Source of the DNA: Planctomycetota bacterium
GTDB lineage: Bacteria; Planctomycetota; UBA1135; GCA-002686595
Reading direction: 5' to 3'
Length of the DNA stretch: 64,000 bases
NCBI GenBank assembly: GCA_016712565.1
Contig: JADJQU010000001.1
Coordinates: 248,001-312,000, forward strand
The position numbers were made by a program, and so were the translations under genes. Numbering within the stretch: position 1 is the stretch's first letter; every line of letters begins with the position of its first letter. Positions 1-8,054 of the stretch are shown here, in pieces. A model generated the notes under the pieces. It had not been told where the DNA came from. It saw only the letters and a program-made list of their open reading frames with translations, and made no database searches.

Positions 1-774
1 CGGATGCGCCGCGAGCACCCGGGCCAGGGCCGACGCGTTTTGCGACTGCCGCTCGATGCGCAGGGCGAGCGTGCGGATCCCCCGCAGGGCGAGCCAGGCC
101 TCCAGGGGACCTGGGATCGCGCCGCCCAAGTTGCGGACTTCCCGCAGGGCCTGGTGCAGCTTCCCATCGCGGGTGGTGACGCTGCCCAGGATCACGTCCG
201 AGTGGCCTGAGGCCGACTTGGTCAGCGACGTGACCACGCAGTCGGCACCCAGGTCCAGGGGGCGCTGCAGGGCAGCCGTGGCCGTGGTGTTGTCCACGAC
301 AAAGGGGGCTCCGTGGCGCCGGGCGAGGCCGGAGAGCCGCTCCAGATCGTGGACCCTGAGCCTCGGATTGGTGGGGGACTCGCTCCACAGGATCGAAGGG
401 CCGCGCCCCAGCTCGCGCTCCAGGGCCCCGAAGTCCGTGTGGTCCGTGGGCAGGAGCTCCAGGCCGAACGGGGCGAGCAGGCCCGCCTGCTTGCGCGTGC
501 CGTAGTAGCCGTCGTCGGCGATCAAGAGCCGCCGATGGGTGCGGCCGAGCACCAAGAGCAGGGCGAAGGACGCCGCCAGGCCGGAGGCGAAGGTGGTCGC
601 CTGGGCGTCCTCCAGCCGGCCCAGCTCGCGCTCCAGCTCCTCCCAGGTGGGATTGCCGGCGCGGCCGTAGGCGTAGGCCATGGCCGAGGGATCCCCCTGG
701 GACAGGAAGAACGACGCCAGGTGGATCGGCGGCGAGCTCGGAGTGCCGGGGGACTGCGCCGGGCCTTCTTGCAT
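1..774 (-). CDS. Cys/Met-metabolism PLP-dependent enzyme (cystathionine gamma-synthase/lyase family), C-terminus cut by window edge
   Basis: This is the N-terminal 258 residues of a fold-type I PLP enzyme of the cystathionine gamma-synthase/gamma-lyase/methionine gamma-lyase family, which acts on sulfur amino acids in the cytoplasm. Seen in the translation: the family's Y-x-R-x-x-N-P-T-like segment (Y-G-R-A-G-N-P-T, about residue 36), an A-x-x-F-x-S-G-L-A stretch near 60, the cofactor-binding D-N-T-T at about 161, and S-L-T-K-S-A-S-G-H with the presumed Schiff-base lysine at residue 186. The start is the ATG at 774-772. It lies 88 bases downstream of the sigma-factor stop on the same strand, so co-transcription is possible. 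The C-terminal domain that separates synthase from lyase is outside the window, so the exact reaction cannot be assigned. Confidence 0.88.
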   Translation of the reverse strand, partial: MQEGPAQSPGTPSSPPIHLASFFLSQGDPSAMAYAYGRAGNPTWEELERELGRLEDAQATTFASGLAASFALLLVLGRTHRRLLIADDGYYGTRKQAGLLAPFGLELLPTDHTDFGALERELGRGPSILWSESPTNPRLRVHDLERLSGLARRHGAPFVVDNTTATAALQRPLDLGADCVVTSLTKSASGHSDVILGSVTTRDGKLHQALREVRNLGGAIPGPLEAWLALRGIRTLALRIERQSQNASALARVLAAHP

Positions 775-862
775 GGGCGCAGTGTAGCGACGGGGCCCGC
801 GAGGGCGGGTGCGGCGATCCGGAGCGCAGGCCGGGGGCGCCGGCCGCGGGCCGCAGGCCTCG

Positions 863-1708
863 CTAGCTCTCGGAGATGCCCGTGGACTTCGGGCCCAGGA
901 GCGACTTGAGGCGCGACATCACGTTCGAGTGGATCTGGCACACGCGGCTCTCGGTGAGCGCCAGCATCTCGCCGATCTCCCGCATCGTGTGACCGATCTG
1001 GTAGTACTGCTCGATGATGAACTGCTCCTTGTGGGTGAGCGAGCGCGTGATGTACTTGAGCATGTCGCGCTTGTTCATCTCCTTGATCGGGTCCACCGAG
1101 CTGGCGTCCTCGACCACATCGATCTTCTCCATGGAGGAGTCGTCGTCGTGCTCGTTCCAGCGCTCGTTGATCGAGGTGATCTGTCGCGCCCGCGACTCGT
1201 CGATCTCGGTCAAGAGCTCCTCGTGGTCCATGCGCAGGTAGTTGGCGAGCTCCGCGTGGGTGGGCTCGCGGCCGTACTCGCCGCGCAGTTTCTGGAAGGC
1301 CTTGTCGATGCGGCCGGCCTTCAGGCGCACCAGGCGCGGCACCCAGTCCTGGGAGCGCAGCTGGTCGAGGATCGAGCCGCGAATGCGCGTGGTGCAGTAG
1401 GTCTTGAACTTGATGCCGCGGTCCGGGTCGAAGCCGCGAATCGCGTCCATCAGGCCGAACACGCCGGCGCTGATCAGGTCGTCGAGTTCGATGGACTTGG
1501 GCAGCGTCTGCAGCAGACGCTCGGCGATGTGGCGCACCAGCGGGTAGTGCAGCTCCATCAGCGCGTTGCGCAGGAGCTCGATCCAGTCCGCGTCGTTGGC
1601 GGCCTTGCGCGCCTTGCGGTACAGGGCCCAGACCTCGTCGGTCTGCATGGCCTTCAGCTCCTCGAGCGTCGGCGGCCGCTTGGGGCCCTTGGCGCGCTTG
1701 TCGGCCAC
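863..1708 (-). CDS. RNA polymerase sigma factor, FliA/WhiG type
   Basis: This is an alternative sigma factor of the sigma-28/WhiG/SigF group, which directs RNA polymerase to a dedicated promoter class. Region 2 spans about residues 48-125 (E-L-D-D-L-I-S-A-G, then F-D-P-D-R-G-I-K-F-K-T-Y, then R-I-R-G-S-I-L-D-Q-L-R). Region 3 spans about 130-190. Region 4 is a helix-turn-helix at about 225-275 (T-M-R-E-I-G-E-M-L-A-L-T-E-S-R-V-C-Q-I-H). The length of 281 aa is normal for the family. The start used is GTG 1708, but this frame stays open back to 2003 with Lys/Ala/Pro/Ser-rich coding and has no better start. The native protein probably begins at ATG 2123 with a one-base frame disagreement (see the next feature). 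No flagellar genes or anti-sigma gene are adjacent, so its regulon is unknown. Confidence 0.93.
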   Translation of the reverse strand: MADKRAKGPKRPPTLEELKAMQTDEVWALYRKARKAANDADWIELLRNALMELHYPLVRHIAERLLQTLPKSIELDDLISAGVFGLMDAIRGFDPDRGIKFKTYCTTRIRGSILDQLRSQDWVPRLVRLKAGRIDKAFQKLRGEYGREPTHAELANYLRMDHEELLTEIDESRARQITSINERWNEHDDDSSMEKIDVVEDASSVDPIKEMNKRDMLKYITRSLTHKEQFIIEQYYQIGHTMREIGEMLALTESRVCQIHSNVMSRLKSLLGPKSTGISES

Positions 1709-2123
1709 GCTTCCGCCCGGCTTGCCGGTGCCGGGGGAGGTCTTGGCGGCCGCGGACTTGCCCGCGGCGACCTTCCCGGGAAGGGCCGCCTTGGGTTCCG
1801 CCGGGGCGCCGGTCTTGACCGACGGGGCCTTGGACGCGGGCGCCGCCGAACGGATCTGCGTCGCCTTCGATCCGGCGGCCCGCGACCCGTTCGATCCGGC
1901 GGCCTTCTTGGGGGCCTGTCGGGCGTTCGAGGGCGCGGAACTCGCGCTTCGCGGCCGTGGAGGCTCTGGCGGGGGGCTTGGCTTTGGTGTCGCGTGCGAG
2001 TTTCAACGGCGATCCTGTGCGGTGCTTGGGCTTGTGCTTCGGCAGGGCCGCCGAGGGCGCCGCGGATTTCTTCGCGGTGCCCTTTCTCGCCGTCACGGCG
2101 TGGCTCTGCTTCTTGGCGCTCAT
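1709..2123 (-). other. Lys/Ala-rich, histone H1-like N-terminal extension of the sigma factor, in a shifted frame
   Basis: An ATG at 2123-2121 opens a frame beginning M-S-A-K-K-Q-S-H-A-V-T-A-R-K and rich in Lys, Ala and Pro. The sigma-factor frame upstream of its GTG has the same composition (K-K-A-A-G-S, K-S-A-A-A-K, A-P-A-S-K) and is open from 2002 down. The two frames differ by one surplus base. A run of six C on the coding strand (G at 1971-1976) is the natural junction: dropping one C joins K-A-K-P-P to P-E-P-P-R-P-R-S-A-S-S-A-P. The combined protein would be about 420 aa with a basic, disordered tail of about 140 aa. Whether the surplus base is an assembly error, a real mutation or a slippage site cannot be decided from this sequence. 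Confidence 0.6.
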
Positions 2124-2230
2124 GGACGGGCGAGCACTGTTCTCACGCCGTGGGGAGCGCTGGGCGCCCGCGAACGCGAGTCGCACGGGATCGGCTGCGC
2201 CGCGCCTGGGGCTGCAACTCGCGTCATGTC

Positions 2231-2740
2231 CTAGTACCGGATCAGGGAATGGACCGGCAGGCCGCCGAGGCGGCGCCGGCCCTGGAGGAATTCGAGCTCG
2301 ATCACCACCGCCGCGCCCATGGGGTTTCCCCCCACGCGCCGGATCAGGTTGGCGGTGGCCGCCAGAGTACCGCCCGTGGCGAGCAGGTCATCCACGATCA
2401 GGACCCGCTGACCGGGTTTCACCGCGTCCACGTGGATTTCGATGGTGTCCTGGCCGTACTCCAGCTCGTAGGACTCCTGGGCGGTCTTGTAGGGCAGTTT
2501 CCCCGGCTTGCGCACGGGGATGAACCCCTTGCCGACCCTGGCGGCCAGTGCCGCGCCGAAGATGAATCCCCTGGACTCGATGCCGCAAACCAGGTCGTAG
2601 CCGGCTGCTGGAACCAGCCGCTCGAACCTGGCCAGCACCTCCGGGAGGCCGCGGGGGTCCTGCAGCAGGGGCGTGATGTCCTTGAAGACGATCCCCGGCT
2701 TGGGGAAATTCGGAACGTCGCGGATCAGGGATTCGATCAC
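2231..2740 (-). CDS. apt: Adenine phosphoribosyltransferase
   Basis: This enzyme salvages adenine by condensing it with PRPP to give AMP and pyrophosphate in the cytoplasm. The 169-aa length is typical. The protein begins with the family's I-R-D-V-P-N-F-P-K-P-G-I-x-F-K-D-I-T-P-L-L signature. It carries G-I-E-S-R-G-F-I-F-G at about residue 54 and R-K-P-G-K-L-P near 78. The PRPP-binding loop V-L-I-V-D-D-L-L-A-T-G-G-T lies at about 113-125. The gene sits between argS and the sigma factor on the same strand with an 80-base gap to argS, so these housekeeping genes may share a transcript. Confidence 0.97.
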   Translation of the reverse strand: MIESLIRDVPNFPKPGIVFKDITPLLQDPRGLPEVLARFERLVPAAGYDLVCGIESRGFIFGAALAARVGKGFIPVRKPGKLPYKTAQESYELEYGQDTIEIHVDAVKPGQRVLIVDDLLATGGTLAATANLIRRVGGNPMGAAVVIELEFLQGRRRLGGLPVHSLIRY

Positions 2741-2820
2741 AGGACTGGGCGGGGGCAGGGGCTTCGCGGAAAAACGGGCGGCGGGGGCTTTCGCATCCCA
2801 CGGGGCGGCGCGGGTGCTGT

Positions 2821-4542
2821 CTACATTGCTTCCAGCGGGCGGATGCCGAGTAGTCCTAACCCGTTTCCTAGAACGGACTTAGAGGCTCGGATCAGGGCCA
2901 GTCGAGCACCCGTGACCCCCGGGGCTTCGCCCAGCACGCGGTTCTCCACGTACCAGGAATTCAGATCCCGGGCCAGGGCCAGCAGGTAGTTGGAGATCTC
3001 CGAGGGCTCGGCCCGTACCGCGGCGCCGCGCACCACGTCGCCCAGGCGCGCCAGTCGCATCAGGATCGGGCCTGCGTTTTCCAGCACGCTCCAGTCCGGC
3101 TCTGCCGTGCCTTCGCCGTTCGCGGCCGCCTTGCGCAGGATCGAGGCCAGTCGCGCGTGCGTGTATTGAAGGTAGGGACCGGTCTCGCCCTCGAAGGACA
3201 GGATCTCCGACTTGTCGAAGACCACGTCCTTGACGCGCTCGCGCTTCAAATCGTTGAACACGATGGCGCCGATGCCGACCGCCTCCGCCACCTGATCGGC
3301 TTGGGCCAGGTCCGGGTTCTTCTCCTGAATGATCCGGCGCGCTTCGTCGACCACTTCGTCGATCAGATCGTCGAGCACGAGCACGGCGCCCTTGCGGCTG
3401 GCGAGCTTGACGCGTCCGGGGCCTAGCAGCAGGCCGAAGTCCACGTGCTCGACCCGCGGCTCCCAGGGGAGCTCCAGGCGCTTGAGCACGGCCTTGAGCT
3501 GGCGGAAATGCAGCCGCTGCTCGGAGCCGACCACGTACAGGCAGCGCTCGAAGCCGAACTCCTCGAAGCGCTGGAACATGGCCGCGAGGTCGCGGGTGGC
3601 GTACAGCGTCGTGCCGTTGGTCTGCCGCAGCAGGCAGGGAGTCTCCTTGAGGCCCTTGTCCACGGTGGACAGCTGGACGATCAGAGCCCCCTCCGAAATT
3701 TCGGTGATTCCGGCGGCGACGATGCGCTGGATCGTGGGCTCCAGCAGATTCTCGTAGTAGCTCTCGCCCCGCACCAGATCGTGCTCGATTCCCAGTCGCT
3801 TGTAGGTGGCCTCGAAACCGCGCATGGAGACCGCCGTGACCCAGCGCCAGGTTTCGCGCACGGGGCCCTCGCGGCCGCTTTCCAATTCGCGGTAGGCGGC
3901 CACGGCTTCCTCGTGGAACGCGGGGTCGGATTCCACGGCGGCCTTGCTGCGCTGGTAGAGGTCCAGGAGCCCGCGCACCGGCTCGCGCTCCAGGTCCACC
4001 TCCCCGCGCCAGCGCCGGATCGCCACCACCAGACCGCCGAACTGGGCGCCCCAGTCGCCGATGTGGTTGATGCCGACCGTGGTGTAGCCCAGGTGGCTGA
4101 AGATGCGCGTCAGGGCCGCGCCGAGGATCGTCGAGCGAATGTGCCCCACGTGCATCGGCTTGGCGATGTTGGGCGAGCTGAAATCGATCACGATGCGCTT
4201 GCCCGCGCCCTCGCTGGAGCCGCCGTAGCGCGCGCCCGCCGCGGCGATTTCCGCGAACACGGCCTGCGCCAGGGCCGGCCTGGCAATGCGGAAATTGAGG
4301 TAGGGGCCGGCGGCGCTGGCCGTCACCTCGGCGACGGCCTGGGGGCCGCCGGGGGCCATGGCGGCGGCGAGTTTCGCGGCCATGGCGGGCGGCGGGATCC
4401 CGCGCGCCTTGGCCAGGAGGAAGCACGGCACGGCGAGGTCGCCCTGCTTTTCATCCCGCGGCGCTTCGAGGCGCACCGTGTCGATTCCGACCTCGGCCGC
4501 GGCGGCCACGGCCGCACGCAAGGCATCCGCGAAGTGTTGCAT
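2821..4542 (-). CDS. argS: Arginyl-tRNA synthetase
   Basis: This class I aminoacyl-tRNA synthetase charges tRNA-Arg with arginine. The 573-aa protein shows the N-terminal Add-1-like domain (about residues 1-85), then P-N-I-A-K-P-M-H-V-G-H with the HIGH-type H-V-G-H at about 130. Its KMSKS equivalent is degenerate (L-A-S-R-K-G-A-V-L-V-L-D-D-L), as in many ArgRS. The C-terminal anticodon-binding DALR region runs from about 455 and contains Y-T-H-A-R and L-A-R-D-L-N-S-W-Y. It starts at ATG 4542 and is followed on the same strand by apt. Nothing is missing. Confidence 0.97.
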   Translation of the reverse strand: MQHFADALRAAVAAAAEVGIDTVRLEAPRDEKQGDLAVPCFLLAKARGIPPPAMAAKLAAAMAPGGPQAVAEVTASAAGPYLNFRIARPALAQAVFAEIAAAGARYGGSSEGAGKRIVIDFSSPNIAKPMHVGHIRSTILGAALTRIFSHLGYTTVGINHIGDWGAQFGGLVVAIRRWRGEVDLEREPVRGLLDLYQRSKAAVESDPAFHEEAVAAYRELESGREGPVRETWRWVTAVSMRGFEATYKRLGIEHDLVRGESYYENLLEPTIQRIVAAGITEISEGALIVQLSTVDKGLKETPCLLRQTNGTTLYATRDLAAMFQRFEEFGFERCLYVVGSEQRLHFRQLKAVLKRLELPWEPRVEHVDFGLLLGPGRVKLASRKGAVLVLDDLIDEVVDEARRIIQEKNPDLAQADQVAEAVGIGAIVFNDLKRERVKDVVFDKSEILSFEGETGPYLQYTHARLASILRKAAANGEGTAEPDWSVLENAGPILMRLARLGDVVRGAAVRAEPSEISNYLLALARDLNSWYVENRVLGEAPGVTGARLALIRASKSVLGNGLGLLGIRPLEAM

Positions 4543-4600
4543 CGCCCGCCAGGATAGCGCGGGCCGCGCGGCGATTCACGGCGGCGGCGCTCGCTCGGCT

Positions 4601-6874
4601 TCACTGCGCGCGCAGGAGCTCGATTTGCGCGCGCAATTCCTGGGCGAGCTCGTGTTCGGGGTCGATCCCCAGGGCGCGCTCCAGGTACGGCAGCGCGTCC
4701 TTGCCCAAGCCCTGGGAAAGCAGGAACGTGCCCAGCGTGTAGTGGGACTCGAAGTCCCGCGGCGCCAGCTCGCAGGCGCGGCTGAGCTCCGCCAACGCGC
4801 GCTGCGTCTGTCCGAGGGCCACCAGCACCTTGCCCTTCTGCAGGTGCGCGGGCGCGAAGTCGGGCGAAAGCTTGAGCAGCCGGTCGAACCAGGCCAGGGC
4901 CGTGCCGCCGTCCCGCTGGCGCGCGGCGAAGAGCCCCTGGGCCATCAGGACCTGGGGGTTCTCGGGGGCCACTTCGCTGGCGCGGTCCAGGGCCGCCCGC
5001 GCGCCCGCAACGTCGCCCAGTTCCGCCAGCACGCCGCCGTAGAGCGGCAGCGTGTCCGGATCGTCGTCCTTGAGGGCCAGGGCCCGCTCGAAGGCCCCCT
5101 TGGCGCCGTTCAGGTCGCGCTCCCGCAGGGCCAACTTGCCCAGGTAGAACCAGGCCTCCAGGTGCTTGGGGTTGGTCTCGACGGCCCCCTGGAGCATGGC
5201 CTTGGCCTCGGCCAGATTGCCCTGGGTGAGCAGCACGACGCCGGCGCCGGTCTTGGCCTCGAAGCTCCCCGGGAAGTACGCCAGGGTCTGCTTGAAGACC
5301 CCCAGGGCCTCGTCGAGGCTCGTCTCGTCGTGGCCCCGCAGGGCGGCGAAGAAGTAGTACCAACCCAGGCCCAGGTTCGCCTGCAGGCGGTCCTCCTCCG
5401 TGACCAGCACCGAGGTGTCGCGCGTGCCGTCCTCGCGCTTGAGGCCCAGCTCCAGACTGCGCTCGAAGGCCTCGCGCGCCTGCAGCAGATAGTCCAACTG
5501 CTCGGAGCGGCGATAGTCGCCCAGCATCACCCGCCCCAGGCCCCAGGCCACATAGGGGCTGTTCGGGTTGTCCACGAAGGAACGGGCGAACATCGTGCGC
5601 TCGCTGGCCCAGTCGGCGGTGCGCTCGCGGGAGCGCCAGGCGTAGAGGCACACCAGCAGCGCCAAGAGGCCCCAGCCCAGACGGCGCATCTCGAAGCGCT
5701 CCGCCAGGCTGCCCAGCGCGGCCACCAGCAGCAGGGCGAAGCCGAAGGCGGAGACGTAGAGGTAGCGCTCGGAGAGCGAGAAGCGGCCCAGGGCCTCGAT
5801 GCGCAGCACCGCGGGCAGGAGTGCCACCGGGATGAGGATCAGGCCCGTGAACACCACCCAGCGGCGCCCGCGCCAGGCCCAGGCGAGGCCGATGACCAGC
5901 GCCGCGAGGGCCAGCGCCGCGGTCCACAGGTCGCCGTCGGTCCAGGGGATCTCGGGCCGTGTGTCGCGGAACAGGTTCAGCTCCCGCGGCCAAAGGAACA
6001 GGCGCAGTGCGCCGCCCAGCAGTTCGACCCGCAGGCTCAGGTCGCGACCCGCGGTCAGGCCCAGGTGTCCCGTGGAGCGGTCGAACCCCGCCCCCAGGTC
6101 GCCGAACACCGCCACGCGGGCCGCCCAGTAGAGGGCGAACACGGCGAGCAGCGGGCCGTAGGCCGTGCGCCAGGGGGCCAGTGCCGAGCCCAGCTTGCCG
6201 TCTTTGGCCGCGCGCCCGAGGTCCAGGGCCACCGCCAGGGGGATCACGGCCACGGCGCTCTCCTTGGCCAGGAGCGCGCACAGGAACCAGAAGGACGGCG
6301 CGAGCGGGAGGCCCCGGGAGCCGCGCTCGCGCCAGCACCCGTGGGCCAGCAGGGCGGCCAGGGTGAAGCACCCCGCCAGCGGATCGTTGACCGAGGAGAT
6401 CCAGCCCACGGGCTCCACCTGCACCGGGTGCAGTCCGAAGATCAGTGCCGCGAACCAGGCGGCCCGTCGATCCTGGAGCAGTCGCCTCGCCAGCTCGAAC
6501 GCCAGGAGCACCGCGCACAGGTGCAGTGCCAGGGAGAGCGCGTGGAAACCCCACGGCGCGCCGCCTCCCAGGACGCTTCCCGAATAGAGGGCCACCGTCG
6601 TCAGCGGACGCCAATAGCCCACGTACTGGGCCGAGCGCTCGTCGAGGAAGTCCCAATACGACGAACCCAGGGAGTGCACCATGGACCCGAAGTCCCGCAG
6701 GTTCGGGTTCTGGGCCACCAGCCACAGGTCGTCGTAGATGAACTCGCCGCGCAACAGGGGCCAGAGCACCACCGAGACGACGGCGGCCAGCAGAGCGGCC
6801 TCGAGGAGCCTGCGCCAGGGCCCCGCCCCGCGCGCCGCTTCCGTCCCTGAAACCGCCTCTCTCATGCGCAACAT
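4601..6874 (-). CDS. Multi-spanning membrane protein with C-terminal TPR repeats (GT-C/TMTC-like)
   Basis: The protein is about 757 aa. The N-terminal half is a polytopic membrane region opening with an Asp-containing loop (F-I-Y-D-D-L-W-L-V-A-Q-N-P) and Y-W-R-P-L-T, followed by about ten hydrophobic segments. This is the layout of GT-C-fold glycosyltransferase-like proteins fused to TPRs. The C-terminal half, from about residue 470, is a run of TPR units (for example A-W-F-Y-L-G-K-L-A-L-R-E-R-D) ending at the ORF end. Two in-frame ATGs (6874 and 6865) precede the first TM helix. The open frame continues upstream to 7426, but only by antisense overlap with the neighbouring gene. By analogy with TMTC/PMT proteins it may transfer sugars from a lipid carrier to proteins. 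The substrate is unknown. Confidence 0.85.
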   Translation of the reverse strand: MLRMREAVSGTEAARGAGPWRRLLEAALLAAVVSVVLWPLLRGEFIYDDLWLVAQNPNLRDFGSMVHSLGSSYWDFLDERSAQYVGYWRPLTTVALYSGSVLGGGAPWGFHALSLALHLCAVLLAFELARRLLQDRRAAWFAALIFGLHPVQVEPVGWISSVNDPLAGCFTLAALLAHGCWRERGSRGLPLAPSFWFLCALLAKESAVAVIPLAVALDLGRAAKDGKLGSALAPWRTAYGPLLAVFALYWAARVAVFGDLGAGFDRSTGHLGLTAGRDLSLRVELLGGALRLFLWPRELNLFRDTRPEIPWTDGDLWTAALALAALVIGLAWAWRGRRWVVFTGLILIPVALLPAVLRIEALGRFSLSERYLYVSAFGFALLLVAALGSLAERFEMRRLGWGLLALLVCLYAWRSRERTADWASERTMFARSFVDNPNSPYVAWGLGRVMLGDYRRSEQLDYLLQAREAFERSLELGLKREDGTRDTSVLVTEEDRLQANLGLGWYYFFAALRGHDETSLDEALGVFKQTLAYFPGSFEAKTGAGVVLLTQGNLAEAKAMLQGAVETNPKHLEAWFYLGKLALRERDLNGAKGAFERALALKDDDPDTLPLYGGVLAELGDVAGARAALDRASEVAPENPQVLMAQGLFAARQRDGGTALAWFDRLLKLSPDFAPAHLQKGKVLVALGQTQRALAELSRACELAPRDFESHYTLGTFLLSQGLGKDALPYLERALGIDPEHELAQELRAQIELLRAQ

Positions 6875-7139
6875 GTACCCGCGGCGGTGGGGAGGGGGCA
6901 AAGGGGGTTGTGGGGACCGTGCTCGATTCCGCCGCGGAACGCGAGCCAGGGGTTCGCCTCCCGACCGCGCCCGGCCGTTGGGTCGAGTTCCCGGTCCGGA
7001 GCCACGCGAAGAGCGTGCCGCGGCCGCGGCGAACGGCCCCGTTCCGGCGGCGGAGGGGGCGGCGAGGGGCCCGATTCCGCTGGCGCTCGATCCAGGACCG
7101 CCCAGGGTGGCCCTGGATCCAGCGGGTAGGATCGCACCC

Positions 7140-8054
7140 ATGATCCTCACCGGGCTCTTCCTGTGTGCGCTGGCCGCACTGTCGGACGACAAGACCGCAC
7201 ACCCGGGACCCGCGGTGGAGCCCGCTTCGCCCCTGGCGCGCATCGCGGTGATCGGCGCCAGTGCCTCGGCGGGCTTCGGCACGCGCGTGACCCTGGCGGA
7301 GGCCCTCGGGCTGCAGATCACCTGTCCACACGCCGAGCCGGTGAACCTGGCGGACTCGGCCCTGTTCCTCAATCCCGGCGCCCTCGGCGAGACCCAGGTG
7401 GAACGCGCCGTGGCCCTCAAGCCCACGCTCGTGGTGGCCCCGGACTTCCTGTTCTGGTTCGGCTACGGCGAGGTGGCGAACGAGGAGGAGCGCCTGGAGA
7501 ACCTGGACCTGGGCCTGGAGCTCTTGGGGTCCCTGACTTGCCCCCTGGTGCTGAGCCGCTTCCCCGACATGTCCGATGCGGTGGGGAAGATGCTCATGGC
7601 GAGCCAGATGCCCGAGCAGGCGACCCTGGTCCAGCTCGACCAGCGACTGGAGATCTGGGCGGAGCGGCGTGGCCGGGTCGTGTTCGCTCCCATGCGCGAG
7701 TACGTGGCCCAGCTGCGCGGCGACGAGAAGACCCTGGTCGCCGAGTTGGAGATCCAGGGCGCTCCCTGGCGGCGGCGCCTGATGCAGAGCGACGATTTGC
7801 ATCCCACCGCCGAGGGCCTGGGCGTGCTGGCGCGTTTGTGTCTGGATTCTGCCTGCAAGCCCGCCGTGGGCGCGCGGGCGGAACACCTGGCGGCGAAGCT
7901 CGAGCCCGTGCTGCCCAAGCTCGCGGAGCTGAACCGCTCCCGGGGCGCGGCGGTCATCGATGTTCTGACGCCGCCCAAACCCAAGGACCCGGCGCCCAAG
8001 CCGCTCCCCGGCGGGGGCAAGTCAGCGGCCGAGCGCTTCGTCCTGCGGCGCTGA
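7140..8054 (+). CDS. SGNH/GDSL-hydrolase-like protein with a G-A-S nucleophile block
   Basis: The protein is 304 aa with a short hydrophobic N-terminus (M-I-L-T-G-L-F-L-C-A-L-A-A-L), probably an export signal. Block I is I-A-V-I-G-A-S-A-S-A-G-F-G (about residues 35-47), where the canonical GDS is G-A-S. The candidate catalytic pair near the C-terminus is D-D-L-H-P-T-A-E-G (about 220), matching block V D-x-x-H. Blocks II and III are weak, so esterase activity is an inference from fold. The ATG at 7140 is chosen because coding begins there and the upstream frame lies in a noncoding divergent region. The last 33 bases overlap the end of the convergent ATP-grasp-like gene. Confidence 0.8.
   Translation: MILTGLFLCALAALSDDKTAHPGPAVEPASPLARIAVIGASASAGFGTRVTLAEALGLQITCPHAEPVNLADSALFLNPGALGETQVERAVALKPTLVVAPDFLFWFGYGEVANEEERLENLDLGLELLGSLTCPLVLSRFPDMSDAVGKMLMASQMPEQATLVQLDQRLEIWAERRGRVVFAPMREYVAQLRGDEKTLVAELEIQGAPWRRRLMQSDDLHPTAEGLGVLARLCLDSACKPAVGARAEHLAAKLEPVLPKLAELNRSRGAAVIDVLTPPKPKDPAPKPLPGGGKSAAERFVLRR

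Noticed and set aside
809..2989. Long plus-strand frame of 726 codons over the sigma factor and apt
   Set aside because: It is antisense to clear genes and low in complexity; a typical GC-rich shadow frame.
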